From Pseudonocardia hierapolitana (GTDB lineage Bacteria; Actinomycetota; Actinomycetes; Mycobacteriales; Pseudonocardiaceae), in assembly GCF_007994075.1 (NCBI RefSeq), contig NZ_VIWU01000001.1, forward strand, positions 5,704,001 to 5,768,000: a stretch of 64,000 nucleotides of DNA. Direction: 5' to 3'. Positions 45,818 to 55,125 of this stretch are shown one piece after another (within the stretch, counting starts at the first letter, position 1; every line of letters begins with the position of its first letter). A program made the translations under genes and the position numbers. Below the pieces are notes generated by a model that saw nothing but the letters and a program-made list of their open reading frames with translations, had not been told where the DNA came from and ran no database searches.

Positions 45818-46303
45818 ATGACCGGTGCGCAGCCCAGCCCCGCGTCCCGCATCGTGACGCCGGTGATCACCACCCCGCAGACCCAGCGGCTGATCCCCTT
45901 CCTGGGCCAGTCGTACCGCGTGCTGGTCTCGGGCCAGGACACCGGCGGCACCTTCGCCGTGATGGAGACCGGGGCCGCGCGGGGCCACGGCAGCCCGATG
46001 CACGTGCACCGCAACGACTGCGAGGTCTTCCTCGTCCTCGAGGGCACGCTGCGGGTCGTCGTGGACGGACAGGAGCACGAGGCCGGCGCCGGCAGTGCCG
46101 CCGTGCTGCCGGCGGGCCGCCCGCACGGTTTCGTCGTCACCAGCGAGGCCGCGCGCTACCTGACGCTGCACCACGGGCCCACGTTCGAAGAGTTCACGGC
46201 GGCCGCCGCAGGCGAGGGCGACGGCATCCCCGACCCGTCGCGGCTGGCCGAGATCGCCGCCGCGTACGGCATCGACATCATCGGTCCCCCGCCGGCCCCC
46301 TGA
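45818..46303 (+). CDS. Cupin-domain protein
   Basis: This 161-aa protein carries one cupin with SPMHVHRNDCEVFLVLEG (metal His, His, Glu) and LPAGRPHGFVV, ending in a short helical tail. The ATG at 45818 was chosen over an in-frame GTG at 45803; no ribosome site is clear. Similar proteins are often annotated as quercetin-dioxygenase-like cupins. Function unknown. Confidence 0.75.
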   Translation: MTGAQPSPASRIVTPVITTPQTQRLIPFLGQSYRVLVSGQDTGGTFAVMETGAARGHGSPMHVHRNDCEVFLVLEGTLRVVVDGQEHEAGAGSAAVLPAGRPHGFVVTSEAARYLTLHHGPTFEEFTAAAAGEGDGIPDPSRLAEIAAAYGIDIIGPPPAP

Positions 46304-46434
46304 GCGAGCTCCCCGTCCGGTGGCCGGGCCGCTCGTCGGCGAGGTCTCCGCACCTGCTGGACGGCCTCGCCGCTCGGCTTCCGGCTGAGACGTGATCGAC
46401 GAGAGCGTGACGGGCCCGCCGTGCAACGCGGTCC

Positions 46435-47571
46435 TCAGGGGGTCAGGAGCGCATCCACGTCCGCGTACCGCGCGAGCGCGTCCGGGTCGAGGTCGATGCC
46501 GAGACCGGGGGAGTCCGGGATGGGGAGCATGCCGTTCTCGTCGAGCTGCCACGGGCGGGTGACGATCTCGTCGACGTACGGCGAGCCGGTGAGGTACTCG
46601 ACCAGGTCGGTGTCGGGGAGAGCGGAGGCGAGCTGGAGGTCGGCCGCCAGCCCGACCGCGGTGTTCCACCCGTGCGGGATCAGGCGGACGCCGTGGTCGT
46701 GGGCCGCCCAGCCGATGCGCCGTTGCTCGCTCAGCCCGCCGACCTTCGTCACGTCCGGCTGCACGACGTCGAGCGCCCCGGCCTCCAGCCAGGGGTGGAA
46801 GCTCTGCCTGCGGGTCAGCACCTCCCCGCCGGCGATCGCGACGGGTGCCTCGCGCCTCAGTGCGACGTAGTCCGCCAGGGCGTCCGGTGGAAGCGGCTCC
46901 TCGAACCACGCGACGTCGTAGCGCTCGAGCATGCCCGCGGTCCTCAGCGCCCACTTATAGCCGTGGGACCAGGTGGAGTCGCTGGCACCTGCGTCGACCA
47001 TGAGCAGGGCGTCGGGTCCGACGGCTTCCCTCGCCGCAGCCACGATCTCCTCGTCCAGCCGGGCACCGACCCGCCCGAACGGGCCCCAGCCGATCTTGAA
47101 CGCGGTCCAGCCGCGGCCGACGAGCATCCGCAGTTCGGCGGCGAGGCGGTCGGGCTCGTCCATGAGCAGCGACGCGTACGGGCGGACGCGGTCGCGGTAG
47201 CGGCCGCCGAGCAGCCGGCCGACGGGCTGCCCGGTCGCCTTGCCGAGCACGTCCCACAGCGCCGTGTCGACGCCGCTGATCGTGTGGGTGACCGATCCGC
47301 CCCTGCCCATCCAGAAGGTGGTGCGGTGCAGGCGTTCGGCGACGCGCTCCGGTTCGAGGGCCTCCTCGCCGATCAGCAGCGGTGACAGCACGTCCAGCGC
47401 GGCGCGCACCAGCGCCTCGCTCGTGAACACGCTGCCGATCCCGACGATCCCCTCGTCGGTGTGCACGGCCACGAGCGTGTGGACGACGTCGTCGCTCTCC
47501 AATTCCTCGGTCCAGCCTCCGGCCGGAGTGGCACCGCGGAGGCCTGCCGCGCGGACGGCACGGATCTTCAT
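46435..47571 (-). CDS. Enolase-superfamily enzyme (mandelate racemase/muconate lactonizing type)
   Basis: This 378-aa protein has the MR/MLE capping domain (GIVGIGSVFTSEALVRAA) and barrel: SGVDTALWDVLGKATGQPV, the Lys motif AFKIGWG, metal ligands in LMVDAGAS, WFEEPLPP and AIAGGE, and the His region LIPHGWN. These catalyse proton abstraction next to a carboxylate, often dehydrating sugar acids. The specific acid is unknown. The ATG at 47571 lies 28 bp from the stop of the D-aminoacylase gene on the same strand, so it is the third gene of that operon. Confidence 0.88.
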   Translation of the reverse strand: MKIRAVRAAGLRGATPAGGWTEELESDDVVHTLVAVHTDEGIVGIGSVFTSEALVRAALDVLSPLLIGEEALEPERVAERLHRTTFWMGRGGSVTHTISGVDTALWDVLGKATGQPVGRLLGGRYRDRVRPYASLLMDEPDRLAAELRMLVGRGWTAFKIGWGPFGRVGARLDEEIVAAAREAVGPDALLMVDAGASDSTWSHGYKWALRTAGMLERYDVAWFEEPLPPDALADYVALRREAPVAIAGGEVLTRRQSFHPWLEAGALDVVQPDVTKVGGLSEQRRIGWAAHDHGVRLIPHGWNTAVGLAADLQLASALPDTDLVEYLTGSPYVDEIVTRPWQLDENGMLPIPDSPGLGIDLDPDALARYADVDALLTP

Positions 47572-47598
47572 CTGGCATCTCTCCTCGTACTGGGCGGT

Positions 47599-49209
47599 TC
47601 AGGTCGAGCGGGGCAGGAAGCGGCCGGCCCGGACGCCGCGGTGCTCGCCGCGGTCGACGACGAGCGCGCCGTTCACGATGACGTAGGGCACCCCGGCCGC
47701 GTAGCCGTCGGGCAGCCGGAACGTCTCCTGCCGGGCGAGCGTCGCGGTGTCGAGGACCGCGACGTCGGCCCAGGCCCCCGCGGTGAGGCGGCCGCGGCCG
47801 TCGATGCCGAAGTGGTCGGCCACCATCGCGGTCATCTTGTGCACGGCCTCGGCCAGCCCGAGCGTGCCGCGCTGCAGGACGTGGTGGGCGAGGTAGTGCG
47901 TGTGCCCGCTGAAGAACAACGGGTGGCGGGTCCGGGCGGCGAGGGGACCGTCGGTGCGGCTGGAGAACCCGTCGACGCCGAGGCAGAACAGCGGGTGGGC
48001 GACGGCCTCCGCGACGTGCTCCTCGGTGAACAGCCGCCCCACCAGCTGAACGGCCGGGAGGTCGGGGCCTGCGGCCTCCAGGACGTCGAGGAAGCAGTCC
48101 CACTCGTCGCGCCCGCGGCGGCGTGCGATCTCCGGGAAGGACAGGCCCTCCCACTCCGGTGTCGCCGGGCTCGTGGCGAGCAGGACGCGGTCCCACTCGC
48201 CCCGGTGCACGAACCGCCAGTAGCGGTCGGAGTCGGCGCGCACCCGCCGCCGGACTCCGGGATCCCCGAGGCGCTGCGCGGCCGCCGCTGCCCCGTCCGC
48301 GAGCAGCCACCCGGGCAGGAGGCCGGCCGCGAGACCGATGCCGTCCGGGTACGGGGTCATGTCGGCCAGCACGTCGAGGCCCGCGTCCCGCTCGGCCTGC
48401 AGCCGCTCGACGGCGCGCTGCCACCCGTCGGGCGGCGCACCGGTGTTGTGGCGGACGTTCAGGTGCGACAGCTGCGCGGCGAGCCCGTGCGGGCGGGCGA
48501 CCCGGAAGAACTCCTCGATTGCGGCGGCCAGCCCGGCATCGCGGTTGCGGACGTGACTGGCGTACATCCCGCCGCGCCCGGCCAGCACCGCGGCGAGGTC
48601 GGAGAGCTCCGCGGTACGCGACTCGCGGCCCGCCCCGTACTCCAGTCCGGTCGACATGCCGAGCGCGCCGGAGTCCAGGGCGTCCGCGAGCAGCCGGCGC
48701 ATCGTCCGCAGCTGCTCGCCGGTGACGTCGGGCCCGCTCGCCCCCGCGGCCTCGCGCAGCGCGGTGTGGCCGACGAACCAGGCCAGGTTCTGCGCCGTGC
48801 CGCCACCCTCGCGGTGCACGCGGTCGACGAGCTCGCCGAACGAGCGCCAGTCCGCCTCCCCGTCGTGACCGAACGCGGCGAGGGCCGCCCGGGCCGCCGG
48901 TGCGGTCGCGTCCGTCACCGGGGCGTAGGTGACGCCGCAGTTCCCGACGATCTCGGTCGTCACCCCCTGCCGGATCGTGCTCTGCGCGTCCCGGTTGCCG
49001 AGCACCGACCAGTCCGAGTGGCTGTGCGGGTCGATCAGTCCCGGCGTCACGACGAGGCCGGTCGCGTCGATCACGAGCCCGGCCGGCACGGCGAGCCCCG
49101 GCCGGACGGCGACGACCCGGTCGCCGGAGATGCCGATGTCGGCGCGGTACGGGCCGGCACCGGTGCCGTCGACCACGGTCCCGCCCGCGACGACGATGTC
49201 GAGGCTCAC
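47599..49209 (-). CDS. D-aminoacylase (N-acyl-D-amino-acid deacylase) family amidohydrolase
   Basis: This 536-aa amidohydrolase has the HxH metal motif in LIDPHSHSDWSV, EIVGNCGV (Cys ligand position), FVGHTALR, GMSTGLEYGAG, SHLNVRH and GVDGFSSRTDGPL with the conserved Asp. It would deacylate N-acyl-D-amino acids or related amides. The GTG at 49209 overlaps the MFS stop (GTGA). The frame continues far upstream only as a shadow of the transporter. Confidence 0.88.
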   Translation of the reverse strand: MSLDIVVAGGTVVDGTGAGPYRADIGISGDRVVAVRPGLAVPAGLVIDATGLVVTPGLIDPHSHSDWSVLGNRDAQSTIRQGVTTEIVGNCGVTYAPVTDATAPAARAALAAFGHDGEADWRSFGELVDRVHREGGGTAQNLAWFVGHTALREAAGASGPDVTGEQLRTMRRLLADALDSGALGMSTGLEYGAGRESRTAELSDLAAVLAGRGGMYASHVRNRDAGLAAAIEEFFRVARPHGLAAQLSHLNVRHNTGAPPDGWQRAVERLQAERDAGLDVLADMTPYPDGIGLAAGLLPGWLLADGAAAAAQRLGDPGVRRRVRADSDRYWRFVHRGEWDRVLLATSPATPEWEGLSFPEIARRRGRDEWDCFLDVLEAAGPDLPAVQLVGRLFTEEHVAEAVAHPLFCLGVDGFSSRTDGPLAARTRHPLFFSGHTHYLAHHVLQRGTLGLAEAVHKMTAMVADHFGIDGRGRLTAGAWADVAVLDTATLARQETFRLPDGYAAGVPYVIVNGALVVDRGEHRGVRAGRFLPRST

Positions 49210-50474
49210 AGGGCCTCCGCGTGCCGGTCGCGCACCGCCTGCAGCACCAGCAGCGACACGACCACGCCGAAAGTCAGGTAGTACGCAGGCGCCATCGGGG
49301 TGCCGGTGCTCGTGGCGAGGAGGGTGTTGACGAACGGCGCGGTTCCGCCGAAAACCGCGACACCGATGTTGTAGGAGCTCGAGAACGCGGTGGAGCGCAC
49401 CCGCGTGGGGAACAGCTCGACGAACATCGCCGCCATCGGGCCGGAGACCGTCGCGAACAGCACGACGAAGAGGATCTGGCCTGCGAGGGCGCCTGCGTAC
49501 GTCCCGCTGGTGACGAGCAGGAAGATCGGGTACGTGCCGACGGCGAAGCCGACGAGGGCCGCCGCCATGAGGGGCTTGCGGCCGACGCGGTCCGACAGCG
49601 CGCCCGCGAGGACGATCAGCGGGACCTCGATCGCGAGCGCGACGACGTTCGTCGCGAGGGCGGTGGGCAGCGGCAGCTCGGTGACGCCCGCGAGGTAGGC
49701 GGGGAAGCTGGTGGCCGTGTAGCCGCACAGGGTGACCCCGAAGACGACGCCGAGCAGCACCAGCCAGTTCCGCCGGATGGTGCGGCCGTCCGGTGCTGGG
49801 GCGTCCTCCGCTTGCACGAAGACCGGCGACTCGTCCAGCCGGAGCCGGACGAACAGGCCGACCGCGGCGACGACGCCGCCGAGGAGGAACGGCAGGCGCC
49901 ACGCCCACGAGTCCACGGCGTCCTGGGCGAGACCGCCGACGACCACCGTCGCCGTGCCGGTCCCGAGCAGGAAGCCCGCGACGGTCGAGGCCTGCACGAT
50001 CCCGCTGCACAGGCCGCGCCTTCCGGTGCGGGCGTACTCGATGAGGAAGGTGGCACCGCCGGTCCACTCGGCACCGACCGCGAGTCCCTGCACCATCCGC
50101 AGGGCCACGAGCAGGGCGGGCGCGAGGACACCTGCGGTCGCGTACGTCGGCAGGAGGCCGATGCCGAGGCTCGCCGCTCCGACGACGACCATGGTGATCG
50201 CGAGCATGCTCCGCCGCCCGACCCGATCGCCGAGGCGGCCGAAGACGATCCCGCCGAGTGGCCGGCAGACGAACCCCACCGCGTAGGAACCGAGGGTCAC
50301 GAGCAGCGAGACGGCCGGATCCTCGGAGGGGAAGAACAGCCGGCCGATCACCGTGGCCAGGGCGGCGTAGATCGCGAAGTCGTACCACTCCAGGACGGTG
50401 CCGATCACGGCGGCGGCGAGGACGCGCCGGGGAACCCCGAGGTCGGCCCTCGCGGGCGGTGCGGACGGCTGCAT
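49206..50474 (-). CDS. MFS transporter, MHS (metabolite:H+ symporter) family
   Basis: This 422-aa, 12-span transporter begins with VIGTVLEWYDFAIYAALATVIG, the hallmark of the MHS/ShiA-ProP group. The MFS loop motif is GRLGDRVGRRSM, repeated in the second half as GALSDRVGRKPLM, and RMVQGLAVGAEWTGG is present. It should import a carboxylate or amino-acid-like molecule for the D-aminoacylase and enolase-superfamily enzymes downstream. I chose the ATG at 50474 for its upstream AAGGGGGCAGG. The divergent GntR probably controls it. Confidence 0.88.
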   Translation of the reverse strand: MQPSAPPARADLGVPRRVLAAAVIGTVLEWYDFAIYAALATVIGRLFFPSEDPAVSLLVTLGSYAVGFVCRPLGGIVFGRLGDRVGRRSMLAITMVVVGAASLGIGLLPTYATAGVLAPALLVALRMVQGLAVGAEWTGGATFLIEYARTGRRGLCSGIVQASTVAGFLLGTGTATVVVGGLAQDAVDSWAWRLPFLLGGVVAAVGLFVRLRLDESPVFVQAEDAPAPDGRTIRRNWLVLLGVVFGVTLCGYTATSFPAYLAGVTELPLPTALATNVVALAIEVPLIVLAGALSDRVGRKPLMAAALVGFAVGTYPIFLLVTSGTYAGALAGQILFVVLFATVSGPMAAMFVELFPTRVRSTAFSSSYNIGVAVFGGTAPFVNTLLATSTGTPMAPAYYLTFGVVVSLLVLQAVRDRHAEAL

Positions 50475-50538
50475 CGGCCTGCCCCCTTCGGAAGCGCTGG
50501 TAGAGCCCTGTCGGGGAGCGGACCGTAATCGACGATTT

Positions 50539-50560
50539 GGCAGATGGTCAACCATTTGCC
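50539..50560. promoter_or_regulatory. Operator palindrome between MHS transporter and GntR
   Basis: GGCAGATGGT-CA-ACCATTTGCC is a 22-bp palindrome with one mismatched pair, lying midway in the 138-bp divergent gap. It is the likely binding site of the GntR protein on both promoters. Confidence 0.75.
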
Positions 50561-50612
50561 ATGAGGGTGGCCGATCGCCTACGGTGGTCGCCGCCCGGCG
50601 AACAGGAGGACC

Positions 50613-51269
50613 GTGAGCACGTCAGCCCCGAGCGGTGCCGTACCCGAGTCGCGCCGCGAGTGGATCCTGCGCTGGCTGCGTCATGCGATCGCGACCGGCG
50701 AGCTGGAACCGGGGGAGCGTCTGGTCGAGCGGGACATCTCCGCGCGGTCGGGGGTGAGCCGGGGCCCCGTCCGCGAGGCGATCATGATCCTGGAGCAGGA
50801 GGGCCTCGTCGTCTCCCACCCCTACCGCGGGGCGCAGGTCGCCCCCGTCTCCGCGGACGAGGTGCGCGAGGTCCTGGTCCCGATCCGGCAGACGATCGAG
50901 CGCTTCGCCTTCCGGAACGCCGCGGCGCTGCCGGATCTGCTCGGCAGGCTCGAGGGGATCGTCCGGGACATGGAGTCCGCGGCGCGGCGCGGCGATGCCG
51001 ACCGCCTGGCCGACCTCGACGTCGACTTCCACGAGGCCGTGATCAGAGCCGCCGGCCACCCGCAGACGCTGCAGATATGGCGCACGATCCAGCCCCGCGT
51101 CCGCGCCTACTTCGTCCGGGACGCGCCCGCCCACCCGAGTCCCGACGAGATCCCGCGCCAGCACCGGGAGCTGCTGGATGCCCTGCGCACCGGCGACCCG
51201 GCCATCGTCGATCGCGCGGTGGCCGACCACATCGAGCTGCACCTGCACGATCCGGGCCGGGCCCGCTGA
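50613..51269 (+). CDS. GntR-family regulator (FCD)
   Basis: This 218-aa protein has the winged helix (HAIATGELEPGERLVERDIS, VSRGPVREAIMILEQEGLV, PYRGAQVAPV) and the FCD domain (DVDFHEAVIRAAGHPQTL, RQHRELLDALRTGDP, VADHIELHL) with metal-type His. It is divergent from the MHS transporter, D-aminoacylase and enolase-superfamily operon, which it should control through the palindrome at 50539-50560. The start is the GTG at 50613 following a GGAGG site. Confidence 0.88.
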   Translation: MSTSAPSGAVPESRREWILRWLRHAIATGELEPGERLVERDISARSGVSRGPVREAIMILEQEGLVVSHPYRGAQVAPVSADEVREVLVPIRQTIERFAFRNAAALPDLLGRLEGIVRDMESAARRGDADRLADLDVDFHEAVIRAAGHPQTLQIWRTIQPRVRAYFVRDAPAHPSPDEIPRQHRELLDALRTGDPAIVDRAVADHIELHLHDPGRAR

Positions 51270-51279
51270 GCCGTGCCGG

Positions 51280-51954
51280 TCAGGCGATCGCCCGCCGCAG
51301 CCAGCCGGCCACCCCGTCGATGTGCACGGTCGCGCGGGCGGCCACGAGCGCAGCGTCCCCGCGGGCGAGCGCGTCGATGATCATCCGGTGCTCGGTGAGG
51401 CTGCGCTCCGTCGAACCCTCCTCGGAGAGGCCGCGCCAGATCCGCGCCCGCAGCGTGCTGCTGGAGAGGGTGTCGAGCAGGCTCGTCAGGTAGGTGTTGC
51501 CGGCGAGCTCGGCGATGCGCCGGTGGAACACCTGGTCGTGCGCCACGAGCTCGTCCACCGTGGGGGAGTCGCCCAGCGCGGCGAGCAGGTCCCGCAGCTC
51601 CTCGACGTCCGGAGGTGCGACGCGGGCGGCGGCCATCGAGGCCGCCGCGGGCTCCAGGATGCGCCGCACCTCGAACAGCTCCAGCAACGACGAGTCCTGG
51701 TGGATGTCCACCACGAAGGACATGGCGTCGAGCAGCGTGTCGGGCGTCAGGCTCGTGACGTAGGTGCCGTCGCCGCGGCGGACGTCGAGCACGCGGATGA
51801 TCTCCAGGGCCTTCACGGCCTCGCGCAGCGAGCTGCGGGACAGGCCCAGCGCCTCGGACAGCTCCTTCTCCGGCGGCAGCCGGTCGCCGGGCCCGAGCTC
51901 GCCGGAGCGGATCATCTCCTTGATCTTTCCGATGGCCTCGTCGGTGACGGCCAT
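51280..51954 (-). CDS. GntR-family regulator (FadR/FCD) of the fucosidase operon
   Basis: This 224-aa protein has a winged helix (IRSGELGPGDRLPPEKELSE, LSRSSLREAVKALEIIRVLD, GDGTYV) and FCD domain (VAHDQVFHRRIAELAGN, TEHRMIIDALARGD). Its ATG shares TGATG with the stop of the alpha-L-fucosidase, placing it last in the ABC-transporter/fucosidase operon. The repeated ACATCCGATGT-like sites upstream of the operon are candidate targets. Confidence 0.87.
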   Translation of the reverse strand: MAVTDEAIGKIKEMIRSGELGPGDRLPPEKELSEALGLSRSSLREAVKALEIIRVLDVRRGDGTYVTSLTPDTLLDAMSFVVDIHQDSSLLELFEVRRILEPAAASMAAARVAPPDVEELRDLLAALGDSPTVDELVAHDQVFHRRIAELAGNTYLTSLLDTLSSSTLRARIWRGLSEEGSTERSLTEHRMIIDALARGDAALVAARATVHIDGVAGWLRRAIA

Positions 51955-53297
51955 CAGCGGACGTCGAACCCGACCGCCACGGGCAGCTCCGAGTTCCGGG
52001 TCGGGTCCACGGCGATCCCGGCGGTGTCGGCCCGCGCCGCCACCGGGGTGCCGTCGGCGAGTGCGGCCGAGGAGAGCTCGAGCCGGTCGGCGCGGGCGGG
52101 CAGGACGACGGGGCCGGGTGCGTCGACGAAGGCCCACGCACGATCGCCGGTGCGGGTCCAGCGCACCCACGGGTCGTCGGACGGGTCGGCGATGCCGGCG
52201 TCCAGGGGCCGGGAGCCGTGGACGGTGCGCGAGTGCAACGCCATCCAGGTGGCCAGCTCCTCCAGGGTGCGGCGCTGCCCGTCGGGGATCAGGCCACTCG
52301 CGGTCGGACCGACGTTGAGCAGCAGGTTCCCGCCACGGGAGACCACGTCGACGAGGTGGCGCGTGAGGCGTGGCCCGCTCAGCAGGTGCCGGGAGTCCTC
52401 CACCTGGTTGTAGCCGAACGACAGCCCGATGCCCCGGTTGTTCTCCCATGCCGGGGCGGTCTCGGCCTCGAGGCCGTGCTGGTACTCGCTCGTGCGGTAG
52501 TCCCGGTGCGTGTCGCCCCAGCGGTCGTTCACGACGCCGTCGGGCACCGTCGCGTAGAACTGCCGGAACAGCTCGGCGAGCCCGAGCGCGCCGTCGTGCT
52601 TGCCGGCGTCGGGCCACTCGATGTCGTTCCACAGCACGTCCGGACGGTACCTCTCGACCAGGTCGCGGACGTGCAGGTACGCGTAGGCCGCGTACGCCGC
52701 ATCGTTCGGACGCCGTGCACGCACGTTCGCGAAGGTGTCGATCACCGGGAGGTGCTCGGTGACGCTCCAGTCGAGCCCGCCGGAGTAGTACACGCCGAAC
52801 CGCATCCCGGCCGCGCGCACGGCGGTCGCCAGGTCGCCGACCAGGTCGCGCCGCGGGCCGCGGTGCACCGTGTTGCGTGCGGCGGTGCCCGGGGCGTCCC
52901 ACAGCGCGATGCCGTCGTGGTGCTTCGTCGTCGGCACGACGTAGCGCGCCCCGGCCCGCGCGAAGAGCGCGCACCAGTCCTGCGGGTCGAACTCCTCGGC
53001 GCGCCATGCGTCGAGGAAGTCGTCGTAGGGCGCGTCGCCGTAGGTCTCCTGGTGGTGCTTGCGCGCCGGGCTGTCGTCGAACCGGATCGTGTTCCAGTAC
53101 CACTCGGCGTAGGCGTTGTGGCGGAACCACGTGCGCTCGTCGACGGTGCCGAGCTCGCCGGTCGGCTCCGCCCATGCCGGCACCGAGTAGGCGCCCCAGT
53201 GGACGAAGATCCCGAACTTGGCGTCGGCGTACCACTGCGGCAGCGGACGCTCCAGCCGGCTCCAGTCGACGGTCAAGAGATCCTCCCGGGAGTTCAC
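51954..53297 (-). CDS. Alpha-L-fucosidase, glycoside hydrolase family 29
   Basis: This protein of about 447 aa has the GH29 barrel: WYADAKFGIFVHWGAYSVPAW, RYVVPTTKHHDGIALWD, FGVYYSGGLDWS and the nucleophile region PDVLWNDIEWPD (Asp of WND), followed by GGNLLLNVGPTASGLIPD and a C-terminal beta domain. There is no signal peptide, so it acts on imported fucosylated sugars. The GTG at 53297 overlaps the permease stop (GTGA); a TTG at 53276 with a strong GGGAGGA site 5 nt upstream is a serious alternative start. The ABC system upstream probably supplies its substrate. Confidence 0.9.
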   Translation of the reverse strand: MNSREDLLTVDWSRLERPLPQWYADAKFGIFVHWGAYSVPAWAEPTGELGTVDERTWFRHNAYAEWYWNTIRFDDSPARKHHQETYGDAPYDDFLDAWRAEEFDPQDWCALFARAGARYVVPTTKHHDGIALWDAPGTAARNTVHRGPRRDLVGDLATAVRAAGMRFGVYYSGGLDWSVTEHLPVIDTFANVRARRPNDAAYAAYAYLHVRDLVERYRPDVLWNDIEWPDAGKHDGALGLAELFRQFYATVPDGVVNDRWGDTHRDYRTSEYQHGLEAETAPAWENNRGIGLSFGYNQVEDSRHLLSGPRLTRHLVDVVSRGGNLLLNVGPTASGLIPDGQRRTLEELATWMALHSRTVHGSRPLDAGIADPSDDPWVRWTRTGDRAWAFVDAPGPVVLPARADRLELSSAALADGTPVAARADTAGIAVDPTRNSELPVAVGFDVR

Positions 53298-54196
53298 CGG
53301 CCACCGAGGCCGGACAGTGCGATGCCGCGGACGAGGTGGCGCTGCAGCAGCACGACCATGACGACCGTCGGCAGCATCGAGATCGCCGCGGCGGCCATGA
53401 GCAGGTGCCACTGGTTGCCGTTCTGGGACAGGAAGAGGTTGAGCCCGAGCGGCACGGTCGACATGTCGCGGCTGTTCACGACGATCAGCGGCCACAGGAA
53501 GCTGTTCCAGTAGTTGATGAAGGTGAACGCCGCGAGCACCGCGATGGCCGGCCGGGCGATCGGCATCACAACCTGCAGCAGGATGCGCAGCCGGCTCGCG
53601 CCGTCGATCGTGGCGGCCTCCTCCAGCTCCCGCGGAATGGTCAGGAAGAACTGGCGCAGCAGGAACGTGCCGAACGCGGTGAACGCCCACGGCAGGATCA
53701 GCGCGGCGTAGCTGTCGACCCAGCCGAACTGCTGCATGAGGATGAACATCGGGACCACCGTGACCTCCTGCGGCACCATCAGCGTGCCCAGGTAGAGCAG
53801 GAAGATCCGGTCCCGGAACCGGAAGCGCAGCCGCGCGAACGCGTACGCCGACAGCACCGACGTCACGCACACCACGGCCGTGCCCGCCAGCGCGACGTAC
53901 AGGCCGTTGAGCATGAACCGGCCGAACGGCAGGTAGCCCCACGCCTCGGCGAAGTTGGACCAGCGGATCTCCGACCCGACGAGCCCGTTGCCCGCGCCGA
54001 ACACCTCGGCCGGCGGCTTGAGCGCCGTCGCGATCATCCACACGAACGGCATGAGGAACAGCAGGAGCACGGCCGTGAGCAGCACCTGCGACACCACCGT
54101 GCGCGGGCTGGTACGCGGGCGCGACCGCCGTACGGGAATCGCGTCTGCAGGAGCCGGTGGTGCGAGAGTCTCGGTCGTCGCGCTGTTAATCGTCAT
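53294..54196 (-). CDS. Sugar ABC transporter permease (MalG type)
   Basis: This 300-aa inner-membrane protein has six spans and the cytoplasmic EAA loop EEAATIDGASRLRILLQVVMP that contacts the ATPase. LMVPQEVTVVPMFILM and TFINYWNSFLWPLIV are typical of CUT1 permeases. It pairs with the MalF-type permease, overlapping it by 11 nt. No ATPase gene is in the operon, so a shared MsiK-like ATPase elsewhere probably energises it. Confidence 0.9.
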   Translation of the reverse strand: MTINSATTETLAPPAPADAIPVRRSRPRTSPRTVVSQVLLTAVLLLFLMPFVWMIATALKPPAEVFGAGNGLVGSEIRWSNFAEAWGYLPFGRFMLNGLYVALAGTAVVCVTSVLSAYAFARLRFRFRDRIFLLYLGTLMVPQEVTVVPMFILMQQFGWVDSYAALILPWAFTAFGTFLLRQFFLTIPRELEEAATIDGASRLRILLQVVMPIARPAIAVLAAFTFINYWNSFLWPLIVVNSRDMSTVPLGLNLFLSQNGNQWHLLMAAAAISMLPTVVMVVLLQRHLVRGIALSGLGGR

Positions 54197-55118
54197 AGTG
54201 GACCCACCGCTTCTGGCCGAGGAACTGCAGCGCGGTGACCAGCATGATGATCATGAAGAGGAACCAGCCGATCGTCGACGCCGTCCCGAGGTCGAACTGC
54301 ACGAAGCCCTCGCGGTAGAGGTGGAGCACCATCGTCTCGGTGGCGACGCCCGGCCCGCCCGCGGTGAGGGCGTAGGGCTGGACGAACACCTGGAACGAGG
54401 TGATCAGCGTCATGATCATCGCGAAGAACATCGACGGCGAGAGCATCGGCAGCGTGACGCTCCAGAACCGGCGCAGCGGCCCGGCCCCGTCGATGGACGC
54501 CGCCTCGTGCAGGCTCTGCGGGATCGCGTCGAGCCCGGCGGAGAAGACCAGCATGTTGTAGCCGAACCCCTGCCAGACCGACATGAGGATCACCGCGGCC
54601 ATCGCCCACCGGTTGTCGCCGAGGAAGTTCGGCGCGGGCGTCCCGAGCACCGCCTGGAACGCCTGGTCGATCGCGCCACCGGGCTGGTACAGCAGCCGCC
54701 ACACCAGAGCGTTCGCGATCATCGGGGTGACCGTCGGGATGAAGAACAGCAGGCGGTAGAGCCCACGCCCGCGTATGCGGGGCGAGATCCACAGCGCCAG
54801 CCCGAGCGACACGACGATGTTGAGCGGCACGTAGACCACCACGAACACCAGCGTGTTCAGCATGACCCGGTGGAAGATCGGGTCGCTGAGCAGCTCGACG
54901 AAGTTCTCCAGCCCGACGAACCGCCGCCGCCCGAGCACCGGCCACGCGAAGAAGCTGATGGCCAGCGACCCGACGAGCGGGATGAGCGTGAACAGCAGGA
55001 ACCCGCTCGTGCTCGGCGCGAGGAATCCCAGGGCGGCGCGGCCGTCGCCGCGGTGCACGCCGCCGCCCGGTTCGGCGGCGGCGCGTGGGGTGGGAGGTGC
55101 AGGTACCGACAGCGTCAC
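54186..55118 (-). CDS. Sugar ABC transporter permease (MalF type)
   Basis: This 310-aa protein has a hydrophilic N-terminus of about 30 residues, six spans and the EAA loop LHEAASIDGAGPLRRFWSVTLPML. GFLLFTLIPLVGSLAISF forms the first span. It is the heterodimer partner of the following permease and is preceded by the binding-protein gene after a 7-bp gap. Confidence 0.9.
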   Translation of the reverse strand: MTLSVPAPPTPRAAAEPGGGVHRGDGRAALGFLAPSTSGFLLFTLIPLVGSLAISFFAWPVLGRRRFVGLENFVELLSDPIFHRVMLNTLVFVVVYVPLNIVVSLGLALWISPRIRGRGLYRLLFFIPTVTPMIANALVWRLLYQPGGAIDQAFQAVLGTPAPNFLGDNRWAMAAVILMSVWQGFGYNMLVFSAGLDAIPQSLHEAASIDGAGPLRRFWSVTLPMLSPSMFFAMIMTLITSFQVFVQPYALTAGGPGVATETMVLHLYREGFVQFDLGTASTIGWFLFMIIMLVTALQFLGQKRWVHYDD

Positions 55119-55125
55119 GGCGTCG